NCBI GenBank assembly: GCA_039720395.1 | Contig: CM077832.1 | Span: forward strand, 30,112,303 to 30,176,302 | Length of the DNA: 64,000 nucleotides | Direction of reading: 5' to 3' | Origin: Liquidambar formosana | Lineage: Eukaryota; Streptophyta; Magnoliopsida; Saxifragales; Altingiaceae | Shown here: in pieces, positions 10,966 through 23,100 of the stretch | Layout: each line of letters begins with the position of its first letter | How positions within the stretch are numbered: position 1 is the first letter of the stretch | Program-made: the position numbers and the translations under genes | Notes under the pieces: model-generated | Seen by the model: only the letters and a program-made list of their open reading frames with translations | What the model was told of the DNA's origin: nothing | Databases searched by the model: none

Positions 10966-12330
10966 TGTTGTCCCAAGTAAATAACCCTAGAGGGGGGGTG
11001 AATAGGGTTTTTAGCCAAATAAAAATCTAAATGCACAATAAAAAATCTGATTATTGCTAGAGCAAGAAATAACACAAGTATGCTATAATAAGGAGATGTA
11101 AGGAAAGAGAGTGCAAACGATTTTAACGAGATTCAGCTTCCCGCCTACGTCCTCGCCTCAAGAGCTCGCTTGAGGATTCAAATCCACTTAACAATCTTCT
11201 TCCAAGGTGAAGATAAAACTTTTACAGCAGCAAGTGTTTTACTCAAACACTTAATACACAGCCTTCTTCAAAGGCTTCAAAGCCAAGGATTTTCACAACC
11301 CTTTAATACAAGATGATTAGTAGAGATATTTGAATACAAGAACTCTCTTCAAAGAGTAGATGATACAATTGTACACAGCTGACTCAGCTACTGATTAATT
11401 TCACAATGAATGCTCACTTGATTTTCTAGGGCTTGAGAGTAATGGAATGTGATTTTTGTATTTTTCTCAATCAATACCCATAAATGAGTATTGGTGATGT
11501 ATTTATAGTCCAAGGGTCCAAAATGACCGTTCTGTAACAATTAATGCCGGGAAAAGTGGTTTGGTGGGCAATAAATGCTTCAAACAACTCTTAGAAAACT
11601 AGCCGTTATAAGTCAGATTCGAAGGTTTCGGATGTCTGAGTTGTGACTTGGACGTCTGAAAATCACAGTAGCAATTTTCAATAAAAAGGACTTATCAGTG
11701 AAATCAATAGTTAGGTCGTCTGAGTCTCATTTCGGACGTCTGAGGGATCGTCTGAAAAAGTCAGTGTCCAAGGAGAAGCAATGCCAAGTTCTCTGGAATA
11801 GTTAGACGTCTGAGATATAGACTTGGACGTCTGATGGAACTTTCGGACGTCTAAGTGTCCACTCGGACGTCTGAGTTTCATTTCGGATTTCTGAGGGATC
11901 GTCTGAGTTTCCCAGTGATAAAAAGCAGAAATGTTTGGAACAAGTCTACCACTTTGGGATACAACTCAAAAAGGCTTATGGTACCATTTTGGTACAAAAA
12001 CTTGGTTTGTTTAGTTTGTAACCATTTAGTTAATATGTAAAAAGCCCATATATCCTAAGTGAGCAAGGATTTTGAAATAATCTTACATAAGATCCTAAAC
12101 TCTTACAATCTCACTTAAAAGAGCTTGAATTGCCTTCAGCTTGAATTTCTATGATTCATTTGATGTAATGTGCCTTCTTTTGAACTCCATGAACTTCATT
12201 GTTGCTATTTATGAAGGGTATAGATGATACAGCCTGTGAATCTCAAACTTACAACTTCATTAGCAACTAAGCAAAACATCCTTGCTTTGTTATCATCAAA
12301 ATACATGGGATTGAACCCTTAGGTCCAACA
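10966..12330. mobile_element. Solo LTR of a retrotransposon, 5-bp duplication AAGAG
   Basis: It begins TGTTGTCCCAAGTAAATAAC and ends GAACCCTTAGGTCCAACA, giving the TG...CA borders inside a 5-bp inverted repeat TGTTG/CAACA. AAGAG flanks both sides (10961-10965 and 12331-12335), the duplication expected from an LTR-retrotransposon integrase. At 1365 bp it is a full-length single LTR with no internal gag-pol region, as left by LTR-LTR recombination. A run of about eleven imperfect GGACGTCTGAG-like motifs lies inside at 11629-11907. Copia or Gypsy assignment is not possible without internal genes. Confidence 0.9.
11629..11907. repeat. Cluster of degenerate GGACGTCTGAG motifs
   Basis: About eleven variants of (C/T)GGACGTCTGAG occur in 280 bp of the solo LTR, irregularly spaced by 10-60 bases. 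The ACGT core is a common plant bZIP target. Confidence 0.75.
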
Positions 12331-12529
12331 AAGAGTAACCGTTTTTGTGGGGATATGATTTCGTGGGAGAGAGATTTCGACTCCATCATGTTTCTCTCTC
12401 TTAAAACCAGCGCCGATGGAGGTAATTCAAATTTGAATTCCAAAATTTTCTCTCTTTAGGTGGTTGCAAGAGATTCCGTTTGGGTTCGAAGGTGTTCATA
12501 GTTTTATCTATTTCGATCGTTTTCTCATA

Positions 12530-12900
12530 TTTTTATTGAATCATTACTAGCAACAGTATCAAAGTACTGTTGTTTGTATTTTATAACATGTTTTTTTGTA
12601 CTAGTAACAGTATCACTTCACTATTGTTTTGGAAATAACCCACAGATTTTTGTTGAATCATTACTAGCAACAGTATCGGAGTACTGTTATTAGTATTTAT
12701 AACATGTTTTTTTGTACTATCAACAGTATCACTTCATTGTTGTTTTAAAAATAACCCATATATCATGCAACAGTACCAAATTACTATTGTTAGTATTATA
12801 ACATGTGTATCTACATAACAGCATCAGCTTACTGAACATAATTATTAACAACAAACTGGTACTGTTATGTCAATATACATGTTATAGTACAAAAACAGTG
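12530..12900. repeat. Imperfect tandem repeats with AACAGTA/TACTGTT palindromes
   Basis: Two units of about 117 bp start at about 12533 and 12650. Both contain TTGAATCATTACTAGCAACA, then TATAACATGTTTTTTTGTAC, then CAGTATCACTTCA. Degenerate further units run to about 12900, some inverted. The short palindrome AACAGTATCAAAGTACTGTT recurs. Confidence 0.8.
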
Positions 12901-12905
12901 AACTG

Positions 12906-13205
12906 ATGCTGTTGATAGGTTCCTTGCAAATGCAGATTTATGGTGGTGAGATCACGTTCAGCAAAAAAGAAGGGCAATTTTTCAATGTAAAGAACCAAAC
13001 GCTTGACTTGGGGTGTGATCGCAAACACATTGAGGTCCCTGATGAAAAGGATGAAGAAGAAGAAGATGTTGATAAGAAGGAAGGTCAAGACATCCCAACT
13101 GAAGAAGAAGAAGAAACAAGTGAACAGGAAAGTGATCTTCAATCTGTGTTTTCCAAATCGTTTGGTTCTATTGGGGGATGCTTGTATATGAAGAAAAAAC
13201 CTTAG
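12906..13205 (+). CDS. Unrecognised 99-codon acidic reading frame inside the MULE
   Basis: Starts MLLIGSLQMQIYGGE. The middle is highly acidic (DEKDEEEEDVDKKEG and EEEEETSEQES at about aa 46-75), followed by SVFSKSFGSIGG. I recognise no domain. It may be a remnant of a captured host exon or of a MULE protein, or a chance frame, since GAA/GAG-rich DNA readily stays open. It lies between the subterminal repeats and the right arm of the element. Expression is not shown. Confidence 0.25.
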   Translation: MLLIGSLQMQIYGGEITFSKKEGQFFNVKNQTLDLGCDRKHIEVPDEKDEEEEDVDKKEGQDIPTEEEEETSEQESDLQSVFSKSFGSIGGCLYMKKKP

Positions 13206-13698
13206 AACGGATGTTTGGTGCTATGTTTAATGATGGAAAGTCATTTTTGGAAAGATTTTTTTTGTTCCGTACATTTATATATTTCCGCCGGAAATAATGG
13301 AATGTGGAAGGTGAGAAGCCTGTTTTTTTGCCCTGTGTGTAACATGGCACAGTTGTAAATTAAGGGAACTTTTAAAAACAGGGGTCTATTAGTCTTTTTA
13401 CTGTCAAATGGGGTTTTTGCTAAACGTCAGTTTTAATGAGTTCTATTATCTTAGAACTCTTATACATAGGGGTTTTGGCCAAAATTCCCTTTAATTTATT
13501 TACACTCACTTCTCTTCCGTTAGTTCACCTTTGGACGGTTTTGAGCTTGAGTACAAAATGACTTTTTACTCCCACTTAATGTAATGACCTTTCTAACCCC
13601 AACTCCATTTTCTTCTCTGTAACTAGATTTGAACCCACCTATCTAAAATCTCCTTCTTCGTCAACCTTCACTAGACAACCCATTACGACCTCAACAAC

Positions 13699-14254
13699 CA
13701 AACCTGTCAATGGATCAGATTTTTATCCGAATCTGATTCAAATTTGATCCGAAAATTAGGATATGATAAGAGAATTATGATCCGTTAATCCATTAATAAT
13801 CTGAATCCGATAATTAGTTACTTAACAAATAAAATATGGATATTGACTAATCTAATCCGATAAAAATCCAATCCGATGAATTGAATAATATATTAGATTA
13901 TATATTTTATTAATTATTAGTTTACCACATATTTTTGGTTTTTATGAACATTAAATAATAAAAATGTTAAAAAAATTTCTCAAATTAAAAATATTTTTTT
14001 CTTATGACTATAAAAATTTTAAGAAGTTCTATTTTTTCCCCTAAAATTCATGCCAATTTTTTGTTAGCTATACATTTCGAAGATTACTGGATTAGATCAA
14101 ATTTTTGGATTGGACATCCGAAAATTACAAATTCGGATATGAATTTGTGTTTTATTGATCCGTTAGATTGTCGGACCGGATCAAAGTTATTCCTTATCGA
14201 ATTAGATTCGAATATACCTTAATCCGGTCTGAATCCGATCCATTGACAAGTCTA
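13699..14254. mobile_element. hAT-like MITE with 8-bp target duplication
   Basis: The left end CAAACCTGTCAATGGATC and the reverse complement of the right end, TAGACTTGTCAATGGATC, are imperfect terminal repeats of the plant hAT type. TCAACAAC flanks both sides (13691-13698 and 14255-14262), the 8-bp duplication of hAT elements. The interior is AT-rich and full of ATCCGA words, with no transposase. A possible relative lies at 42274-42663. Confidence 0.85.
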
Positions 14255-14262
14255 TCAACAAC

Positions 14263-16300
14263 TATCTTCCTTCCTAATTCTCGAAAGTGATCACCACCAT
14301 TATTGCAATATCTAAACCTGAATGAGAAAATGATTATCATGGTTGTATAAGTAACACTGAATAAGTAAAGGATTACCATGGTAGTAGAGTTTGTTAGTAA
14401 CTAGAGCAAGTGCACACACCACCATCCACTAACAATCAACCATAAGATATAATTTTCAGGTCAAGTCATATAGCAAACCCTCATCTGCTCACTTAGGTTG
14501 TAGATCCTAACTTGATAAGATTGAGGAGTTAGGATACACTCATAACTCATAAGCAAAATACAGGTTGGCCATAGTCCAATAGTATAAGACTTCTTTTACA
14601 ATTACTCCAACATCTTTTTCCTTAAATTAATAACCCTTTTTGTCTACTTTTTGATAAAAATATCATTTTATACACCACAACCTCACTGTTCTTCTTCTCT
14701 CCCACATTTTCATTCTCTCCCAAGGTTACCATCGGTACTAACTTTAACCGGATATCTAGCTTTAACCAACTTTCGAGGACTGTTCGACCACCAATGACCC
14801 TACCCCCAATCTTCTTTATCTTTGGCAACCGGCTTAACGTTGACGGGATTCAAGCCTCTCCTCTACCTTCAAACACTGCCTTTCTCACGTTATTATTGCT
14901 ACATCTTCCTTCTTCTTCATTGATGTACTCACCATGGCTGCTGCTACATCTTCCTTCTTCTTCGTTGATGCACTCATCACAGTTGCTTCTTTATTATCTT
15001 AACAACAAAAGGAAGCCCTAACCCATCAAAACCTACTAGTTGGATCGCTATCGCCATCAACATCATTGTCTTCTTCTTTTTCTTCCTTGAAACTCATTTC
15101 TGTTTGGATTACAAGAAAAATAGAATAATATAAAATGTTATTTACAAAAAGTTATGTAATTTATATAGAAAACAGTCACACTTTACTATTTTATGCTATT
15201 AAAAATTTATATAGAAAGTAATAACAGTTTATTATTTTGTATTATAAAAAATTTCAATAGAAAATAGTTATAATTTACTATTTTATGTTATTAAAAACAT
15301 TCTTCATGATTGGGTCAAACCAAAGACAAGTAACAACCCTCAAAAAATCTATCATCACAACAAAACCTCCATGGGAGGTGTTGCTAGGATTGTGGTGGCT
15401 ATTCTAAGCTATAGTCGTGGTAGAGATTAATTACATTTTACTATTTTATGCTCGTAAAAATTTCTATAGAAAACAGTCATAGTTTACTATTTTATAGCAT
15501 TTACGATTGGTTGAAAACAAACAAAAACATCAGCCCCAAAAAACTTATCATCATAACATAAACAGTTTTGGTGGGGAAAAAGGGAGAAAAACAAAAACAA
15601 AGAAAAAAAAATAAAGAAGAAAGAGAGAAGAGAGATAGGTTTCGCCCTCGCCCTTGGGCACAGAACTTCACCAAAGATGGTGATAGCTTACTATCTTGGG
15701 CAATTTAGTCTTTAAATCATAACTGAGGGTCAATTTAGTCTTTTTCAAATGCATTACTCATTTTGGTAAGAACAATCTTGACATATTTTAAGGTTTCTAG
15801 CATTACATCAACTATTCTGTTGATCAATCTAATTTTCAATGAATGGAAATAAGGTGAATATGCTAAAACCTTATGGATAATTCTATAGTACCCACAAGGT
15901 TTTTAAGATACATACTCATTTACCATTTGAAGTAGTCCAAAATAGCCCACTTACCATTTGAAGTGATCCACTTCAAATTTCATTTGAAGTAATCAACTTA
16001 CCATTTAAAGTGACCTTATGGGTATGGTACCCAATTTTTTGCTAAGATATCATGAAATTAGCCAAACAGGGGGAGTGTCAATTATTAACGTAAAAGGACG
16101 TCGGTGTAATTTTGTCAAATTTTAGAGGAGATTAATGTAATTTTTAATTTTAATTTATATATTTTCTTCCTTACTATTCCTCCATCATCATAAGGAATAA
16201 AATATTTATATTAAAAAAAGAACAAAATACTAGGATATATGTTATGTCTTTCATTTATTATATCACCGTACTATTAACAACGATATTATATATTTATCTT
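14263..16300. other. AT-rich intergenic DNA with short repeats
   Basis: No gene recognised. Two near-identical stretches of about 45 bp occur at about 14895-14990 (CTGCTACATCTTCCTTCTTC, then a GTTGATG...CACTCA block). Units of roughly 45-50 bp built on GAAAACAGTCA...TTTACTATTTTATGC occur at about 15165, 15212, 15258 and 15467. Confidence 0.5.
15160..15515. repeat. Dispersed short tandem units (TTTACTATTTTATG)
   Basis: Three adjacent degenerate units at about 15165-15300 and one displaced copy at about 15435-15505 share the words ATAGAAAACAGTCA and TTTACTATTTTATG, separated by ATTAAAAATTT. Confidence 0.6.
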
Positions 16301-19295
16301 TTCAGAAAAGATATATATATATATATATATAAAATATTATTAACAAATTATTCATATTTAAAATAGCATCTGTTCTGTTTTATATATAAAAAAAATTATT
16401 CAATTTCTCGAGAAATTGACTAAGAAGATAACTTAAAACTTAATAAATACATACTCATCAATATATATTTGTAGTTTCTTTTCACATCGTTAATGGTGTT
16501 TTGAAGGCACGTATAACTTTCTAGGATGGATCTATCAATCCAAATGAAAGGGAATGAAGAGGGATTTGAAACTTAAACCCACAAGTTATATAAATAAAAG
16601 AAAAAAAAAAAACAGAAGAAAAGGAAAGTGAAATTGAATTAATGGTCCATTTCCATTACCGTGTAGAAATTGGTACACTTTAACTACCGTGTAGAAAAAT
16701 GTGAACCCATTTCTAAAGCAAAGTGAAATTGAATTAATGGTCCATTTCCATAAGAAGTCTAAGCACCCTCTCTCACGCTTGTTGCATTTTTCTTTTCAGT
16801 AGATAATGATGGTTTCATTAATTTCACATGTAGATGACGTCCTCCTCAAGATCAAGTAGACCATGAGTGTAAGACCATATCAATTTCCCCTTTCCCTTTT
16901 TTTTTTTTCTTTTTTTTTTTTTTTGACCATGTTCTAGATGTGTCTCATCTCATCCCTATTTACTCTGTATTACAAAACTGATATGTTTCAATACGAAGGG
17001 CAATTATAGATTGGTCTGGCTCCGGGTTTAGTAATTACGGTTAATAGTCATTTTTAATTATATTAATAGTCATTTACAAGTAAATTAGTAGTTATTTATA
17101 TTGAACTGTAATTCATTGCCCTAGCCAGTCGGACCAATCTGTAATTTCCCCAAAACAAAAATTGAAATGGTTAAAAAAAGGGTGGTTTGAAATATCAAAG
17201 CTGATAGTGTGATATGGCTCACTAAGCACTTAAATGGTTAAATGGGTTTGGTGTTAAATTTGAACGTACGTGGATTGGCATGACAGAGACGCGAGTTTCG
17301 TGTGCATTAAAATTTCAAAGACAAGGACCCAATAAATGCAATTGACCAAACCTAACACATTTGAGGTTTTTTTTTTTTTAATTCCTAATTCCGCCAAAGT
17401 CCAATTTTGGGTGGATCTGCACCACACGGCATTGCTTGCCGATTCAAAGTCAATTTCTCTTAAATTTTCAAACTTCAAATTAGGGGCAACTCAGTCCAAC
17501 TAATATTTTCCATGTAGTATGCTATTATGCAACGACTCTCATGCAGAGACTACGACTTTCCCCCAGAGACTACAAAGCCTATATAGTACTTAATTGCTGA
17601 GGGATCGGATCCCATGCATAATCTCATACATTAATTGTTACGTGGACCTCTCACTGCAAACCATGTGGGATCTAATGCCCATGCATGTATGGATCCCTTA
17701 TTGCGAACCATGTGAGACTCACGCATGATCCCATGACTTCTTGTGCACGTGGGCCCATCTTCTTAAAGTATGTGGATGGGGCCTATTTGTGACCCTAACC
17801 ATATGAGGATCCGTTGTTAAGTCATCGCAAATCATGTGAGACCCACGAAGGACCCTCTTTACAAAGAACGTGAAACCCTATGTATGACCCAATGCATTGC
17901 TATGGGACCCTCATTATAAAAAGGTCAAGAGTTCGGAAATTAGATTAAGTTGTGTCTAATCTTTTAGGGTAATCTAGTTTTTAAATAAATTAAAATCATA
18001 ATTGATATATAAAAAAAAGAATTTATACGTTATTTAGTATAAACAAATTTATAACAAAAATAGACGTGAAAAAATCAAAATTGATTAGATTTTTTCTTTT
18101 GGTCAAAGTTTTCATATTTCTCAACCAACCCGTAAATTGAAGAATTATTGCAATTTATGAGGATTCTTCAATCTCTTTTTTCTGAACGTATGGACTTAAA
18201 AATCCTTGCTGGAACTTGGAAGACTCGAGTGACTTTTGCTGGAGGGAACTTCATTTTTCTTAATTTGCGGAGAAAAGTCAGATTGGAATTGTCTTCTACT
18301 CTATGTATGTGGGATCCACTTTAGCTCACATAATAGCAATCACACGTCTCTTGTAGTATCTGGGCCCATCGTCCTCAAGCTGAGCCAGCGCGCAACAGTT
18401 TCATTTGGGTAAACCTTCGTCATTATTTATTTATTTATTTATTAATGTATTTTTATTTTCCATTCATTTTATTCTTTCAATTCAATTATTCTTAATTATA
18501 AAAATGGTTATAATAAAAAATTGATAGATAGTGGGATGTATTTTAATATTATCCACTCTCTTTTTATAGTGGTTTTTTTTTTTCATTTTTCAAAAATAAA
18601 ATAAAAAATTAGAAATTTTAAAGTCAATAATATATCTTTAAAATATTTTGTTTGAACTTTCAAGTTAAGAATTAAAAATATTTTTTCCTCATAAATTGAT
18701 GGAAAGAGAGAAAAAAACTACTAAGAAGCCTGAGAAAGGTATTATTTTTTAGGTTGCATTTGGAAGAAATTACAGGCATCATTATAAATAAATGTCCGAT
18801 GACCCACAAAAAAAAAAAAAAAAATTGCAAAACTGCACCAATTGATTAAATTTTAAGATATTGCACCTAGAAATAAAGTGGAATTTCATTTTTTCTGGTT
18901 TTTTTTTGGTTCATGCAGATAGTCGATAGCCCACTTAACAAGAGGTAGTCGATCTTACTTGCCGTATCCCTTCATCCATAATTCAATGTATTTTTATATA
19001 TTTGAACCGACGATCTCTCATAAACAAGTGGACAATATTAACAATTAAACTAAAAAGTCTTGGGTCAATGGCCCTTGAGTTTAATGACATATTTCATCCC
19101 AATAGAAATATGGGTTTAAAGAGGTTTTGATTTCAACTCCGCGTAGATGTATTTATGGATGTATGTTATCTTATCATTTGGCTAAAAAAAAAAAAAAAAA
19201 AAACTTGGGTGGAAATAAAGGGGAATTTTATCGCGAATCCTTTGCCACAAACATGCAATGGCTCTTGTCTTCTCAATGGACCCATTTACTAGTTA
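16301..19295. other. AT-rich intergenic DNA; CATGTGGGACC-type repeats
   Basis: No gene recognised. At about 17620-17890 several imperfect units share words such as CAAACCATGTGGGATC, CGAACCATGTGAGACTC and CAAATCATGTGAGACCC, spaced about 55-80 bases. Long poly-T and poly-A runs are at about 16900-16925, 18810 and 19183. Confidence 0.5.
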
Positions 19296-19301
19296 ATGAA
19301 C

Positions 19302-19476
19302 GAGTGAGTCTTCCATATAACCGTGACACGATCAGTTGGTGTCACGGGCTAATGGGAGTAAAACAAAATGAGATTATGATGTCAAAAAATATTTTGATAA
19401 TCTCATATTTTTTTTAATTTTCATTGGTTTGCGACATCACATTAGTCATATTATAGTAACATATAAGTTTTTCTCA
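19302..19476. mobile_element. MITE family A, copy 2, 9-bp target duplication
   Basis: Begins GAGTGAGTCTTCCATATAAC and ends in ...ATATAAGTTTTTCTCA, with the TGACACGATCAGTTGGTGTC core of family A. TTAATGAAC flanks both sides (19293-19301 and 19477-19485), a perfect 9-bp duplication. Confidence 0.87.
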
Positions 19477-20465
19477 TTAATGAACTTCCACATTTAACCG
19501 CTATGTAGAAAACGTTAAAGTACTTGCACCGTTCAAGAGTTAGATGTTGGAGTACGTCCTGACCCCATTTTGGGTGAGGATTTGAGACTTTCGAATAGGA
19601 ATTAAAATTGATTTGAGAATACAAATAGTGGTTGCTTTACATTCCCATAGTGCTGAGTTTTCAAAATCAACAGAAAATTCCAAATCAGATCCAGCAAAGC
19701 ACCAGCCAGACGCAGACCAAACAGTCACCTAATCCATTTCTTTCATTTTCTCAGCAAACTAACCGATGAATGGTTTTCATCCTGTTATTGGTGGGGTTGG
19801 GGACTAAATCTTTTTCCCACTTTATGTAAGCAACCACAGATCATAAAGGCTAAAAAGGAATGGAAAATCATGTGATGGAACAGGTGGTTTGCTCTTAGTT
19901 CTTACCATGGCCACACATATAAGAGTAGATGGGGAGGGGGTCCAGTCTTTGAGGCTTTCAAATCAATGGGACCCTTTTATAAGACTTTTTTGATTCAGCA
20001 AAATGTAATTCAATCCAATCAAAAGAGTTTATTTAATTTCTTTCTTTTTTGTTTGGTGCACTGTCCCTCCCTCTTTCATGTTAGGGGCGTCCACAAAGTG
20101 AAGTCTGGTTAAAAGGAGTTGTCCAACTGGGCCTATTATTAGTCCACCATATGTTCTGGACTAGATAGGGCCCATTGATTGGATGGTTTTGTACCATTAT
20201 CACATCAAATATATCATATATGGTCATGTCTGCTCTCTATCTTCGTTACAAAAAACCAAAAAAAAAAAGTCTTTTAATTTTTTGTTTCCAAGATAACTGA
20301 ATTTAAAACATACACCAAAATGACAGGATCAGGATAAAATCTAAACACATTTTAGAACTTTTTCAATTTCAATTGCATATATCTCACCCTTAGCATTATC
20401 TAGCAACACGGACCTCTTTGTGATTAATCATAATAATAATACGGAGTAATTGTTTAAAATTGGGG

Positions 20466-20597
20466 TTTGGGTAGTGGGAAATATCGTTATTGTTTAAAGG
20501 ATCTTTTAAAAAATGGTTTTTGGAGTTAAAAAATTTTATAATGGGTTTTCTATTAAAAGCAGTCTCCTGATGGGGTTATTGCTAATTTCCCCTTATT
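20466..20597. mobile_element. Single Mutator-like terminal arm
   Basis: The reverse complement starts GGGGAAATTAGCAATAACCC and continues TTTTAATAGAAAACCC. It resembles the left arm of the element at 10750 (GAGAAAATTAGTAATAACCC). No partner arm or duplication was found nearby, so it is a fragment or an element with a diverged other end. Confidence 0.5.
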
Positions 20598-21729
20598 ATT
20601 TTGTGTCTACCTCAAAGAGACTACATGCCACTGCTCTAGGAAAAGTACCTTTCAATAACCACTTTCCACTATAATACCAAAACAGAGGAAGTTGGTAGTT
20701 GATTTGAATCAAGTTGACAATCAATTTGTAATAATATCCAAATTGACAGACAAAGACCCTTTTGTTAGTATTATGCTAAGAAGGGGTCACCAAAAGATAC
20801 TTTCCCCTGTCCTTTTTCTTGAGCCTATCTAATCATAATCCTAAAACCCCACCTTTTTTAAACCTTTTTTTTTAATGACCAAATCCTGCATCCTATCCAT
20901 AGTTCAATGGTACCTCTCCAGTCTCTTTTAACTTTTTATTCATTTGAAATTGCCTCTATTAATGTATCAAATTTCTTTTGGCAACTTCTTTTTAGTGAGG
21001 CTATTTGTAACACCTCCCTCCCTTTTCCAATTTGTATTTTTAATCCTCTGATTTTCTAAATCTTTTCTATAGAGTGTAGCTCTAAATTTTCATTAATTAT
21101 TTTACCCTTCCGGCCAGTTAGCAATTTGTAAGGTCAAAAATTTCAAAATTTAAACACTTAAACGGTAGTATTGCATCTCTTTGAAACTCTAGTCAGCAGG
21201 GAAAAAGACAAAAGTTATAAGTTTATTTATGTGTATCATTTAGCAATTGTCCTCTCCTTTTTCTTTTTCTTTGCTAAACATACTCATCTCACGGGCCCCT
21301 TCCTTTCATTTGGGCATGTGTTACATGCATCAGCGTAGTGTGTGCCTTCTAGTGTCTTGGAAGAGAGGTGAACATTTACATAAATTACCTAGTATATATA
21401 ATAATGCATGTCTAAAAGAGTACGGATGAGTTGATTAATTTTGAAATTACGTATCTCCTATGGTCCAACTTCACCTGTATTTTCACATGACTTATTGGTA
21501 CAGAGAATTGAAGAAGTTTGCTGCCTAAACTCTCAGTCAAAATGCCGATTCTCAATCGATCACAAGACCTTTTACCCAACCTCAATACCCTCCAAAGCAA
21601 TTAGGCAAGCACTTAACCACTAGGTAGCTTAGGCAATTGCCTAAGACCTCAAGAAAATAGAAGGCCCTGAGAGTTGTGGAAAGTATATATATATAAGAGG
21701 CTGGCTCAATCTCAATCTAAAGATAGTTA

Positions 21730-21964
21730 TGCCATGTTTGTTTGATTGAAATGGAATGGATGGAATGGAATCTCATTCCAATTCATTCCAAACAATATGT
21801 TTGGATGAGGTAATTAAATGAGAATGGAATCAAAGAATAGTAATGAATTATAATGATATTCATTCTGCAATATTTATTTCAATCTCATTTTCATTTTAAA
21901 TTATTTTGAGTATGGAATCAGATTCCATTCCCACCCATTCCATTCCAACCAAGCAAACATGGCC
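21730..21964. mobile_element. Harbinger/Tourist-like MITE, TTA duplication
   Basis: A 235-bp element. Its left end TGCCATGTTTGTTTG pairs with the right end CAAGCAAACATGGCC, and both arms continue into ATTCCATTCCA-type words. TTA flanks each side (21727-21729 and 21965-21967), the 3-bp target of PIF/Harbinger transposons. No coding capacity. Confidence 0.8.
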
Positions 21965-21967
21965 TTA

Positions 21968-23100
21968 AGGTAATTCAGAAATTGTGTAAGGCCCCATGTA
22001 AAAAGAAGTCCACTAAGACCCTAATTCACTTAATCGTGTGAAACCCCACATAAAGAGAAGGCTCCAACCCGCTTAATCATACATGCATCAAGTTTTTGTG
22101 ATAGTCCTCCACTTGTATCGAGCCAACCCTGCACGCATAGGTTACAACGCATAGTTTGTATAACCTATATAAGAGCCCTCTCTCAGGTCACAAAGATCAC
22201 ACCGCATCAAGAAAATACTTTTTCTTGAGGAAATATTTGTAAGAAGAGGAAGGGGTATGTACATCGGCTACACCCGAAATACAGTTCAACCCCGGGTGAG
22301 TAAGGTCAAAGGTTATGGTGATTGAATGAACCTTAGAATTGTTACAATTGTAGAAAGCATATTTGGGTCCAATGATCAGACCTCACAACGCAGTAATTTA
22401 AGCCTTTATGTAATTAATTTTGGAGGTGTGGAAAGTGCATCTTTTTATTCTCCTATATCAATCTAGCTCTCTATGGGAACATCTCTGTTTGATCATGATT
22501 TGTTATAGTGAATTCTGAGGTCATTGGACAGTGGACATGACCATGAAGATCAATGCGCGTGAGTGAGGGCCTCACCCCTATCCTTATCCTCAAATAACCC
22601 CTTTCAACTCTCTCCCTCTCTCACTCTCTCTCTCTCTCTCCCTCCCTTTCTGTCCGTATGGTGTGCCTACGTACTGCCTATATACAAAAGATGAATACTA
22701 GCTATTGACAAAAGCTACAAGTCTATAACAGTAGCCCTCTCTCTCTCTTAGTTGTGTTTGTGTGTGTGAGAAAGTAACCCATCCCCCAATTAAGGGAATG
22801 GTCTGTCAAACCTGCACCAACAGTAAGTAAACAAATCTCGTCCTTTTTCTTTTATACGTACTCAGTACTGTACGTATCACTGACTTACATGACAATATCT
22901 CCAACCCCCCCCCCCCCAACGTTTCAATATCTACTATTCCTCTTTTTCAGAAGAGAGAGAGAGACAGAGACAGAGAGTGTGTGTCTCAAATCAATGAATC
23001 ATACTCTACAAAATTTAATTTATAGGACCCAATTAAAAGAGCTGTGAATCGGTGGAGTTGTGTGAGGGATACAAGTTCACTTGTGGGAAGGGTCTAAAAT
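21968..23100. other. Intergenic DNA upstream of the IDL gene
   Basis: No gene recognised. Contains (CT)n runs at about 22612-22645, a 14-base C run at 22905-22917, and GA/GT microsatellites at about 22952-22985. Confidence 0.5.

Larger units (their letters stand above)
10750..13489. mobile_element. Mutator-like element, 9-bp duplication, with nested LTR
   Basis: The ends are related inverted repeats. The left arm GAGAAAATTAGTAATAACCC continues with TTTAGCAAAAAAAACCC. The reverse complement of the right arm gives GGGAATTTTGGCCAAAACCC, then TTTAGCAAAAACCCC. The identical 9-mer TTTAATTTA flanks it (10741-10749 and 13490-13498), as expected for the MULE superfamily. Without the nested solo LTR (10966-12335 with its duplication) the element is about 1.37 kb. 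It carries a possible short exon/intron-like stretch (12360-12475), tandem palindromic repeats (12530-12900) and a 99-codon acidic frame (12906-13205). No transposase is seen, so it is non-autonomous and may be Pack-MULE-like. Confidence 0.85.

Noticed and set aside
17520..17940. Considered as a CRISPR-like or satellite array because of CATGTGGGACC repeats
   Set aside because: Spacing and sequence of the units are too irregular, and this is a plant nuclear genome.
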